Shown here: one piece after another, positions 7,985 to 15,118 of the stretch
Layout: the number at the start of each line of letters is the position of its first letter
Numbering within the stretch: position 1 is the stretch's first letter
From: VXRN01 sp963664365
Lineage (GTDB): Bacteria; Chloroflexota; Dehalococcoidia; Lucifugimonadales; UBA1123
Direction of reading: 5' to 3'
NCBI GenBank assembly: GCA_963664365.1
Contig: OY761144.1
Span: forward strand, 620,001-684,000
DNA: 64,000 nt
Translations under genes and position numbers: made by a program
The notes under the pieces: model-generated
The model's input: only the letters and a program-made list of their open reading frames with translations
The model's database searches: none
What the model was told of the DNA's origin: nothing

Positions 7985-9193
7985 ATGAACACAGGCGACA
8001 TCGCTTGGATACTCCTCGCTTCTGCTCTCGTACTACTGATGACGCCCGGACTCGCGCTGTTCTATGGCGGGCTGGCCCGCAGCAAGAACGCCGCGGCGAC
8101 GATCATGCACAGCTTCATGTGCATGGGAATAGCCGGAGTGGTCTGGGTGCTGTGGGGATACACTCTGGCGTTCGGCCCCGACGTGGGCAGATTCATCGGA
8201 GATTTCTCATTCTTCGGACTCAGCGGCGTCAGCGCGACGGAACCCGGCCCGTACGCCGACAACATGCCCCATCAGGCGTTCATGATCTTCCAGGGCATGT
8301 TCGCCATCATCACGCCCGCGCTCGTGACCGGCGCATTCGCCGAGCGCATGAAGTTCAGCGCCTTCGTCATCTTTACCATCCTCTGGGTGACGATCGTGTA
8401 CGCTCCGGTCGCCCACTGGGTATGGGGCGGCGGCTGGCTTGGCGAGCTTGGCGCGCTCGATTTCGCGGGCGGCAACGTGGTTCACATCAACTCCGGCGTC
8501 GCCGCGCTCGCGGCCGCGCTCATCTTCGGCAGGAGGCTCGGTTTCGGTTCCGAGCCGATGGAGCCGCACAACGTCCCCATGGTAGTCCTGGGGGCGGGTC
8601 TGCTGTGGTTCGGATGGTTCGGCTTCAACGCCGGCTCCGCGCTGGCGGCGGACGGCACAGCCGTAAATGCCTTCGTCGTGACCAACACGGCGGCGGCGGC
8701 GGGAATCCTCGGCTGGGTTGCCATGTCCTGGATCTTCGACAGCAAACCCTCGGTAATCGGCGCCGCGTCCGGAGCCGTGGCCGGCCTAGTCGCCATCACT
8801 CCGGCGGCAGGCTTCGTCGGACCCATGCCGTCCATCATAATCGGACTCATAGCGGGTATCCTCTGCTACCTTGCAGCCGGACTTCTGGTCAGGCTGAACC
8901 TGGACGACTCGCTGTCCGTCTGGGGCGTCCACGGAATCGGCGGGACCTGGGGAGCGCTGGCGACCGGACTGTTCGTCGGAATCGGATTCGGCGAACTGGC
9001 CGAAGGCGTGGCCAGAGGCGAGCAGGTCCTGAACCAGGTAGTCGCGATAGTCGCGACCTGGGCATGGGCCTTCGTCGTCACCGCGGTCATTCTCTGGGTA
9101 CTGAAGGTGACCATTGGACTGAGGGTATCCGACAACGACGAGGCAGTCGGCCTAGACGTAGCCGAGCACGGCGAGACCGCATACAGGCTGTGA
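7985..9193 (+). CDS. amt: Ammonium transporter
   Basis: This integral membrane channel of the Amt/Mep/Rh family carries ammonium into the cell. The 402-aa sequence has about 11 membrane segments. Visible family hallmarks are the N-terminal MTPGLALFYGGLAR, the pore-region AHWVWGGGWLGELGALDFAGG followed at once by NVVHINSG, and the second pore histidine in SVWGVHGIGGTWGALATG. I place the start at the ATG at 7985, 9 nt after GGAGG. The PII gene follows at 9310 in the standard amtB-glnK arrangement, so PII probably blocks the channel when nitrogen is plentiful. Confidence 0.97.
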   Translation: MNTGDIAWILLASALVLLMTPGLALFYGGLARSKNAAATIMHSFMCMGIAGVVWVLWGYTLAFGPDVGRFIGDFSFFGLSGVSATEPGPYADNMPHQAFMIFQGMFAIITPALVTGAFAERMKFSAFVIFTILWVTIVYAPVAHWVWGGGWLGELGALDFAGGNVVHINSGVAALAAALIFGRRLGFGSEPMEPHNVPMVVLGAGLLWFGWFGFNAGSALAADGTAVNAFVVTNTAAAAGILGWVAMSWIFDSKPSVIGAASGAVAGLVAITPAAGFVGPMPSIIIGLIAGILCYLAAGLLVRLNLDDSLSVWGVHGIGGTWGALATGLFVGIGFGELAEGVARGEQVLNQVVAIVATWAWAFVVTAVILWVLKVTIGLRVSDNDEAVGLDVAEHGETAYRL

Positions 9194-9253
9194 TGACGCC
9201 CAAACAGACACGCCCAATTGCCAACATGCGGCAGTCAATATATTATGTCTAAT

Positions 9254-9278
9254 GCCTCTCCTTCCGAGAGGGAGAGGC
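9254..9278 (+). promoter_or_regulatory. Hairpin between amt and the PII gene
   Basis: GCCTCTCC (9254-9261) pairs with GGAGAGGC (9271-9278) across a 9-nt loop, about 30 nt before the PII start codon. It could uncouple the expression levels of the two genes, by partial termination or mRNA stabilisation. Confidence 0.45.
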
Positions 9279-9309
9279 GCGACGACTCCGCGTAGAGGGA
9301 GGACTTCCG

Positions 9310-9651
9310 ATGAAGAAAATCGAGGCAATAATTCGCCCTGAGCGCGTCAACCACGTCAAGGACGCTCTCGTAGATGCCGGATTCTCCGGACTGACCACCA
9401 CTCAGGTCACGGGCAGAGGCGCGCAGCGCGGGATCGTACACACCGGCCGCAGTGGGCAATCCATTACCATAGACATGCTGCCGAAGGTCAAACTGGAGAT
9501 GGTCGTCACCAATGAGCATCTCGACCAGGCCATAAGCGTCATTGTCAAAGCAGCCCGCACGGGCGAGATTGGCGACGGCAAGATATTCGTCCAGCCCGTT
9601 GAGCAGGTCATCAGGGTTAGGACGGGCGAGGAGGGCGAAGCGGCGGTCTAG
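9310..9651 (+). CDS. glnK: Nitrogen regulatory protein PII
   Basis: This is a 113-aa trimeric signal protein that reads 2-oxoglutarate and ATP/ADP and controls targets such as Amt. Family signatures are the N-terminal MKKIEAIIRPERV, the T-loop flanked by TGRGAQRG and DMLPKVKLEMVV, and the C-terminal GDGKIFVQPVEQVIRVRTG. Q39 and the LPK lysine needed for ligand binding are kept. The T-loop reads IVHTGRSGQSIT, with no tyrosine at the position uridylylated by GlnD in enteric bacteria. It follows amt, and AGGGAGGA precedes its ATG, so it is GlnK by context. Confidence 0.95.
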   Translation: MKKIEAIIRPERVNHVKDALVDAGFSGLTTTQVTGRGAQRGIVHTGRSGQSITIDMLPKVKLEMVVTNEHLDQAISVIVKAARTGEIGDGKIFVQPVEQVIRVRTGEEGEAAV

Positions 9652-9652
9652 A

Positions 9653-11059
9653 CTACGGGACTGGCGGCCGGAGGTTGTGCCACTCCGTAGCCTGCTCGTA
9701 GGCATACCCCGCCCTGCACAACAGCGGCTCCGACAAATGCTTGCCCACAATCTGAAGGCTTAGCGGAAGGCCGTCGCTGCTGAGTCCGCAGGGCAGCGTC
9801 AGCGTTGGAGCGCCGTTGAAATCGTAGGGTATGGTATAGCGCTGGAACGGCGTCCCGCGCCTCTGGTCCATCGGCCCATACATCATTTCGGGAGTCACAG
9901 GGTGCGCCGGTCCCAGAGTGCTCGGACAGGCCAACAGATCGATCTCTTTGAACACCTCGCGCACCAGTCCATTGCACTCCGCCCGCATGTTGTTGGCCTC
10001 GGCGTAGTCGGCGCCTGACTTGGCGGCGCCCATGTCGAGCCAGTCCCTGAACCATGGCCCGTAGTCATCGCGCCTGGCGGGGTAGTTCTCGCGATGAGCG
10101 GCCACCGCCTCTGCCGAGCACAGCGCCGGCCAAGCCGGAAGATACCTGTCCACGTCCGGCATCTCGACCTCGACGACTTCCGCGCCAAGTCCTTCCAGCG
10201 CCTTCACGCCCTCCAAGACGGCCTCAGTCACCTCGGGATCGACGGAGTCGCTGATGTGGTGATGGTCCACGCCAACGCGAACGCCCCGGACTCCGTCCCC
10301 TATCCCTGAAAGAATGTCAGGAACGGAATCTGACAACGTAGTAGGATCGTTGGAGTCCTGGCCCGCAATGGCCTGAAGCATGATCGCGGCGTCGGCGGAG
10401 CTCCGAGTCATCGGCCCGACGTGGTCCAGCGACTCCGCCAGCGCGAACACCCCGTACCGGCTGACACGGCCCCAAGTGGGCTTCAGTCCGACGATTCCGC
10501 AGGCGGACGCCGGAAACCGTATCGAGCCGCCGGTGTCGCTGCCCAGAGACCCGAAGCACAGTCCGGCGGCGGTCGCCACTCCGGACCCGCTGGAAGACGA
10601 GCCTGTCCAGCGGCCATTGTCCCAGGGGTTGAGCGGCAACTGTAGCTCGGGGTTGTAGCCGCCCATCGCGCCCTCGGTCAGGTTGAGCTTTCCGAGAAGT
10701 ACCGCTCCGGCGGCCTCAAGTCTTTCGACCACGGTCGAATCGAACGACGGCACGTGGTCTGCATAGACCTTCGCGCCGCCCATGGTGCGGACTCCCTTGG
10801 TAAAGCAGAGGTCTTTGACCGCTATGGGGACGCCGTGAAGCGGGCCGCGATAGTCTCCCGCCGCGATCTCCCGCTCGGCCCTCCGAGCGCTTTCGAGCGC
10901 GTGGTCCGCCATGACGGTGGCGTAGCTCTTCAGATGGCCGTCGAGGGCGTCGATGCGCTCAAGCATCGCGTTGGTGACATCGACCGGAGACAACTCGCGT
11001 CCCTCGATCAGTCCCGCGATTTCGGTGATCGTCCTGTAGTAGAGTGGCGTTTCAGACAT
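9653..11059 (-). CDS. Amidase (amidase signature family)
   Basis: This is a 468-aa hydrolase of the amidase-signature family (GatA/AtzF/fatty-acid amide hydrolase fold). The Ser-cisSer-Lys triad is visible: Lys in GVPIAVKDLCF, the cis-Ser in TGSSSSGSG, and the nucleophile Ser in GSDTGGSIRFPA. It would cleave a carboxamide to acid and ammonia. GatB and GatC are absent nearby, so this is more likely a catabolic amidase than the tRNA amidotransferase subunit. It is the last gene of the minus-strand cluster that begins with the binding protein at 17188, and is convergent with the PII gene with 1 bp between the stops. Confidence 0.9.
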   Translation of the reverse strand: MSETPLYYRTITEIAGLIEGRELSPVDVTNAMLERIDALDGHLKSYATVMADHALESARRAEREIAAGDYRGPLHGVPIAVKDLCFTKGVRTMGGAKVYADHVPSFDSTVVERLEAAGAVLLGKLNLTEGAMGGYNPELQLPLNPWDNGRWTGSSSSGSGVATAAGLCFGSLGSDTGGSIRFPASACGIVGLKPTWGRVSRYGVFALAESLDHVGPMTRSSADAAIMLQAIAGQDSNDPTTLSDSVPDILSGIGDGVRGVRVGVDHHHISDSVDPEVTEAVLEGVKALEGLGAEVVEVEMPDVDRYLPAWPALCSAEAVAAHRENYPARRDDYGPWFRDWLDMGAAKSGADYAEANNMRAECNGLVREVFKEIDLLACPSTLGPAHPVTPEMMYGPMDQRRGTPFQRYTIPYDFNGAPTLTLPCGLSSDGLPLSLQIVGKHLSEPLLCRAGYAYEQATEWHNLRPPVP

Positions 11060-11104
11060 GGTCCGTCCCCTTAAGCAGTTTCTTCTGTGGCCTGCGGAAT
11101 TATA

Positions 11105-11440
11105 TCAGTCCACCGGAATGGCGACGGAGACCCTCGGCACGTCTCCGACGGCGCGGGTCGTGTGTCCCTTGCCCGTCGTGTCATCGGCCAGCATCACGTC
11201 CCCAGGTCCGAAGCGTCGGAGCGTACCGTCGTCAAGACCAATCTCCACCTGCCCGGACAGGGTGATGATGAATTGGCGTCTCGGCGCCGGATGCCAGTCG
11301 AGGAACGTGCCCGGCTCATCGCGCCGAAACATTATGCCGGTGGCGGTCCTCAACCCGTGCCATGGGTAGGGACCTGCGTCCATATCCAACTCTTCGAAAT
11401 GTGACTGGCCGTCGTCTCCAGTGTACAGCCTGGTGATCAT
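11105..11440 (-). CDS. Cupin-domain protein
   Basis: This 111-aa single-cupin protein contains the beta-barrel core RRQFIITLSGQVEIGLDDG followed by the RRFGPGDVMLADD turn, i.e. the usual cupin motif 1/2 region. The canonical metal-binding histidines are only partly present (H in DWHPAPRRQF and GKGHTTR). The start at 11440 follows a GGAG by 7 nt; longer in-frame starts would run back into the aldolase gene. It lies between the aldolase and the amidase in a run of co-directional catabolic genes, which suggests an isomerase, dioxygenase-like or sensing role there. The reaction is unknown. Confidence 0.75.
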   Translation of the reverse strand: MITRLYTGDDGQSHFEELDMDAGPYPWHGLRTATGIMFRRDEPGTFLDWHPAPRRQFIITLSGQVEIGLDDGTLRRFGPGDVMLADDTTGKGHTTRAVGDVPRVSVAIPVD

Positions 11441-11495
11441 CTGCGGACTCCTGCAAGTAGGGAATGTCATCATACTACACCCGCTCGGTGGCGTC

Positions 11496-12260
11496 CTACT
11501 GTTCGTGGGCTGCGACCACTTCGACCGCAACTCGCGCTTCACGCTCCAGAAACGCCAAGTCCATTCCGTACGCTATCCAACGAATGCCGCTCTCCAACAA
11601 TGATCTCACGTTGCCTGGAGTTGGCGGTAAAGCCCATTGACAGAACGCTACGCCTTTCGCCTCGCACATTGCGCGGACGTGGTCCCTGGCTTCAGTTATC
11701 TTGGGATGGTCAAACTGGCCGGCTATGCCCAGGAGGTGTGAGAGGTCGGTATGGCCTACCCAGACCACGTCTATCCCGGGGATGAGAATCTCGTCCAGGT
11801 TTTCAAGCGCCTCCGGAGTCTCGATGATAAGGCCGAGCAACGTGTTGTCGTTAGCGTAAGCGCACGCTGCCCGTAGATCAGTTACTCCGTACATGCCAAG
11901 CGCACGCTTTCCTTCGGGGTGGTATTTGGCAAACTCTATGAACCGTCGGGCCTCCGCTCCGGTCCTGATACTTGGCAGGACCAGGCTTTGGCACCCGTTG
12001 TCCAGTAATCTGGTGATGAAATGCTGCTCCAGGGCAGGAACGCGCACCATAGGCGTGACACCGGCCATGTGCGCGTAGTTGACGGTCTCCACAAGCTCTT
12101 TCAAGTCAAAGTTAGTATGCTCGGCATCCAAATCCAAGTAGTCCACGCCAGCCTGTGCAAAAGCCTCCACCACGTATGGCCCGCGGCTCTTTACCAATGT
12201 TCCGATGACAACTTCACATCTCTTCAACTTTGCCTTTAGCTTATTCTCGCGCAATGGCAT
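11496..12260 (-). CDS. HpcH/HpaI-family aldolase
   Basis: This 254-aa class II pyruvate aldolase has a TIM barrel. DAEH (45-48), R73 in MVRVP, the metal ligand Glu in LIIETPEAL (about E147) and Asp in WVGHTDLS (about D172) match the HpaI active site that coordinates a divalent metal and binds the pyruvate moiety. It would split a 4-hydroxy-2-oxo acid into pyruvate (or a related oxo acid) and an aldehyde. GAGGGAGG lies before the ATG. It is downstream of an SDR and a peptide-type transporter in one minus-strand run, consistent with breakdown of an imported sugar acid or aromatic-derived acid. Confidence 0.9.
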   Translation of the reverse strand: MPLRENKLKAKLKRCEVVIGTLVKSRGPYVVEAFAQAGVDYLDLDAEHTNFDLKELVETVNYAHMAGVTPMVRVPALEQHFITRLLDNGCQSLVLPSIRTGAEARRFIEFAKYHPEGKRALGMYGVTDLRAACAYANDNTLLGLIIETPEALENLDEILIPGIDVVWVGHTDLSHLLGIAGQFDHPKITEARDHVRAMCEAKGVAFCQWALPPTPGNVRSLLESGIRWIAYGMDLAFLEREARVAVEVVAAHEQ

Positions 12261-12291
12261 TGTTTCCTCCCTCTTGCTTCGTATAGCGCGC

Positions 12292-13074
12292 TTAATGCAT
12301 CACCAACCCGCCGTCGACGTTGAAGGCTTGGCCGGTGATGTTCCGGGCGCCGGGACCGGCGAGAAACACGGCCATCGCCACAATGTCCTCGGGGTCGTTG
12401 GGCCGTCCGATGGGGATTCGCGCGTCCCGGGCTTGCTCTAGTTCTTCGATGCTCTGTCCCGAGTTTTGGGCCAGGGTCGCCATGTTTCTCACCACCATGT
12501 CGGTCAGGGTAATGCCCGGACAGATGGCATTGATGTTGATATCGTGTTGGGCCAACTCATGGGCGGCGATCTGGGTCATGGCCAGCACCGCGCCCTTGCT
12601 TGCGGAGTATGCGGCGTTGGAAGCCCCTGAATAACCTTTGCCGGCGATGGACGCAATGTTGATGATGCGCCCTCCGGTACCCTGGTCTATCATCTCCCGG
12701 GCGGCCCGCTGCAACCCAAAGAAAACGCCTTTGGCGTTAACACGGTTGATCCAGTCCCAGTCTTCCTCCGATATGTCCATAATACCTACTTTCCGGGTGA
12801 CGCCGGCGTTGTTCACCATGATGTCGATGCGTCCAAAGGCGTCTTTGGCCTGGCTGATCATCCGGTCGATGTCGTCAACGTTGCCCATGTCGGCGGGCGC
12901 CGCCAAACTTTCCCTGCCAAGCGCCTTCACCGCGACGGCGGTCTCTTCCGCCGAAGCCGCGTCGATGTCCGCCGCCGCGATGTGGGCGCCGGCCTCCGCA
13001 AGTCCCAGAGCTATGGCCCTGCCCATGCCTCGACCGGCGCCGGTAACCACCGCGATCTTGTCTTGAAGCTCCAT
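12292..13074 (-). CDS. Short-chain dehydrogenase/reductase
   Basis: This is a 260-aa classical SDR, an NAD(P)-dependent alcohol/ketone oxidoreductase. It has the cofactor motif TGAGRGMG (11-18), NNAG near residue 89, a catalytic Ser in INIASIAG, Tyr-Lys in YSASKGA, and PGITLTDM after it. AADID with Asp at the end of beta-2 suggests preference for NAD. The start follows GAGGGA. It is 31 bp upstream of the aldolase start and 76 bp downstream of the DppC gene, so it is likely part of the same operon. The substrate is unknown; a hydroxy acid or sugar-type alcohol fits the context. Confidence 0.9.
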   Translation of the reverse strand: MELQDKIAVVTGAGRGMGRAIALGLAEAGAHIAAADIDAASAEETAVAVKALGRESLAAPADMGNVDDIDRMISQAKDAFGRIDIMVNNAGVTRKVGIMDISEEDWDWINRVNAKGVFFGLQRAAREMIDQGTGGRIINIASIAGKGYSGASNAAYSASKGAVLAMTQIAAHELAQHDININAICPGITLTDMVVRNMATLAQNSGQSIEELEQARDARIPIGRPNDPEDIVAMAVFLAGPGARNITGQAFNVDGGLVMH

Positions 13075-13150
13075 CGATTTACTCCCTCGTGAGGTCCCGA
13101 TTTCGGCCCCATGATAGCTTGCGTTGGCTGCCGCGGTCTAGAGTTGCCTA

Positions 13151-14035
13151 CTACCCGGAACGCCGCAATTTGGGGTCCAACGTGTCCCTTAGCCAGTCGC
13201 CAAAGAAGTTGAGGGCTAGCACCACTATGGTGATAGACAGCCCTGGGAAGAGAGATAGCCACCACATGTTGGTGATGACCGCCTTGCCATCCGCGACCAT
13301 GACGCCCCAAGCCGGCGCGCCGGGTTCCAACCCCATGCCCAAGAAGCTGAGGCCCGCCTCCAACAAGATGACCTGCCCCACCATTAGACTGGACACCACC
13401 ATCAGGGTGTTGACGGTATTGGGGAATATGTGGCGCCACAGGATTTTCGGCGTGCTCACCCCTGTAATCTTGGCCTGAATGACGAAGTCCTGGTCCCGGA
13501 CCGCGATGACGTCGCCGCGTACCATCCGCGCGAAACGGGCCCAAACGGTGATGACCATGGCCAGTATGATAGCCTCGATGCCGGTGCCCAAGACTACCAC
13601 CACAATCAGCGCCGCCAGGATGGTGGGGAACCCCAAAGCAGCGTCCACTAAGCGCATGATGACCGCGTCCAGCGCCCCGCCCTCATAACCGGACACCAGA
13701 CCCAAGACGGTTCCAATCACCATGCCCACCGCCAGGGCCAGCAGGCTGATCTTGGCGGTCGTCTGGGCGCCGTAGATCAGGCGGCTCAGGATGTCCCGGC
13801 CCATGATGTCGGTCCCCAGCGGATAAGTCCAACTGTCGCCCGGCGCGATTCGAGAGTCCAGCAAGTTGATTTCCCGGGGGTCATGGGGCGCCAGGAGTGG
13901 GGCGAAGATGGCGCAAATCAGCAGCGCCGACATGATGCCAATGGGCAGCCAGGGCAACCTGAGCTGCCGCGCCCGCCGGAGCATTTGGACCGGAGAGCCC
14001 AGGCCGCGCGTTATCAGAGTCGTGGGCTGTGCCAT
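13151..14035 (-). CDS. ABC transporter permease, DppC/OppC type (operon 1)
   Basis: This 294-aa inner-membrane permease of a peptide/nickel-type uptake system has an N-terminal membrane helix (IGIMSALLICAIFAP). Hallmarks of the DppC branch are YPLGTDIMGRDILSRLIYGA, the cytoplasmic EAA loop around VIQAKITGVSTPKILWRHI, FLGMGLEPGAPAWG and the C-terminal NFFGDWLRDTLDPKLR. It starts 14 bp after the DppB stop. It pairs with that DppB and with the binding protein at 15119-17188. No dedicated ATPase gene is present. Confidence 0.93.
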   Translation of the reverse strand: MAQPTTLITRGLGSPVQMLRRARQLRLPWLPIGIMSALLICAIFAPLLAPHDPREINLLDSRIAPGDSWTYPLGTDIMGRDILSRLIYGAQTTAKISLLALAVGMVIGTVLGLVSGYEGGALDAVIMRLVDAALGFPTILAALIVVVVLGTGIEAIILAMVITVWARFARMVRGDVIAVRDQDFVIQAKITGVSTPKILWRHIFPNTVNTLMVVSSLMVGQVILLEAGLSFLGMGLEPGAPAWGVMVADGKAVITNMWWLSLFPGLSITIVVLALNFFGDWLRDTLDPKLRRSG

Positions 14036-14049
14036 CTTAGCCTCCCCGG

Positions 14050-14967
14050 CTAGTCATACCGGACCCTGGGGTTCACGTAGGCGTAAAGGATATCCACGAT
14101 AAGAGACGTAGCGATATAGAAGAAACTCGCCGCGAGCACCGTCGCTTGAATTATCGGGAAGTCCCGGGAGGTGATTCCCTGGAGCATCAGCCTGCCCAGG
14201 CCTGGCCAGGCGAACACCACCTCCACGGCGACGGAGCCGTTTAGCAACCCGGCCAAGGTGAGGCCGGCAAAGGTCAGCATGGGGACCAGGGCGTTGCGCA
14301 GGGCGTGCTTCCAGATGACCAGCTGCTCGCTCACTCCCTTGACCCGGGCGAACCTGACATATTCGCTGTCCAGCACTTCCAACATGCTGGAACGGGCCAG
14401 GCGCACGTACCCAGCCATTCCCGCCCAAGTCAATACGAAGGTGGGCAAGATAAAGTGGGAGATACCGCCCCGGCCATACGTGGGCAGCCAGCCTAAAATG
14501 GCGCCGAAGAGCAGAATCAGCATTATCGCTATCCAGAACGGGGGAGCCGCGAGGCCCACCACAGCGAGCAGCTTGCCGATGCTGTCAAATGCTGAGTCCC
14601 GTTTCACCGCCGATAGGATCCCTAGGGGGATGCCAATGAGCATGCTCAGCAGGAAGGCGGCCCCGGCGAGCTGGAGCGTGGCCGGGAACCGCTCGATCAG
14701 CACTTCTCGGGCGGACCGGCCCAGATAGGTCGACGTGCCGAAGTCGCCCCGAACGATGTCTTTCAGGAAATTCCAATACTGTACGGGCAGCGGCTTGTCC
14801 AAGCCCAGGTTCTTCTTGAGCTGCTCATAGGCCTCGTCGGTGGTTTCCGGGCCAATCATGTAGGCTGCCGGGTCGCCGGTCAGGTGGACGCTGCCGAACA
14901 CCACCACGCTCAGGATCCACAAGGTTACGATGGCCTGAAATGTCCGGACTATGATGTAGCGTTGCAT
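14050..14967 (-). CDS. ABC transporter permease, DppB/OppB type (operon 1)
   Basis: This 305-aa permease has the DppB-type N-terminus (first helix after MQRYIIVRTFQ, then a periplasmic region ending in VRGDFGTSTYLGR). The ABC-permease EAA loop is EYVRFARVKGVSEQLVIWKH, and the protein ends in DILYAYVNPRVRYD, the usual DppB ending. It forms the transmembrane pore with DppC. It lies 151 bp downstream of the binding-protein gene; that gap contains a long hairpin (15030-15110). Confidence 0.93.
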   Translation of the reverse strand: MQRYIIVRTFQAIVTLWILSVVVFGSVHLTGDPAAYMIGPETTDEAYEQLKKNLGLDKPLPVQYWNFLKDIVRGDFGTSTYLGRSAREVLIERFPATLQLAGAAFLLSMLIGIPLGILSAVKRDSAFDSIGKLLAVVGLAAPPFWIAIMLILLFGAILGWLPTYGRGGISHFILPTFVLTWAGMAGYVRLARSSMLEVLDSEYVRFARVKGVSEQLVIWKHALRNALVPMLTFAGLTLAGLLNGSVAVEVVFAWPGLGRLMLQGITSRDFPIIQATVLAASFFYIATSLIVDILYAYVNPRVRYD

Positions 14968-15029
14968 CCACTATCACATACTGGTTATCTGCCGAGGTGG
15001 AGATTCGGGACAGGAGCTACCAATAGACA

Positions 15030-15110
15030 TAGACCCCGGCGGCGCGTTTGCGTTGGCGAGAGCGCTGAAGATGCCCTCCGGCGCTATTGCAATCGCGCGA
15101 CCGGGGTCAA
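15030..15110 (-). promoter_or_regulatory. Long intercistronic hairpin between binding protein and DppB genes
   Basis: GACCCCGG (15032-15039) pairs with CCGGGGTC (15101-15108). Inside, GCGCGTTTGC can pair with GCAATCGCGC, and AGCGC with GCGCT, giving a nested stem of about 80 nt. Strong hairpins occur at the same place in three of the other uptake operons, consistent with protection of the binding-protein mRNA or partial termination. Confidence 0.5.
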
Positions 15111-15118
15111 ATTGCCGC

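Noticed and set aside
9653..11059. Amidase considered as GatA of the tRNA amidotransferase
   Set aside because: No gatB or gatC is near, and the gene belongs to a catabolic run.
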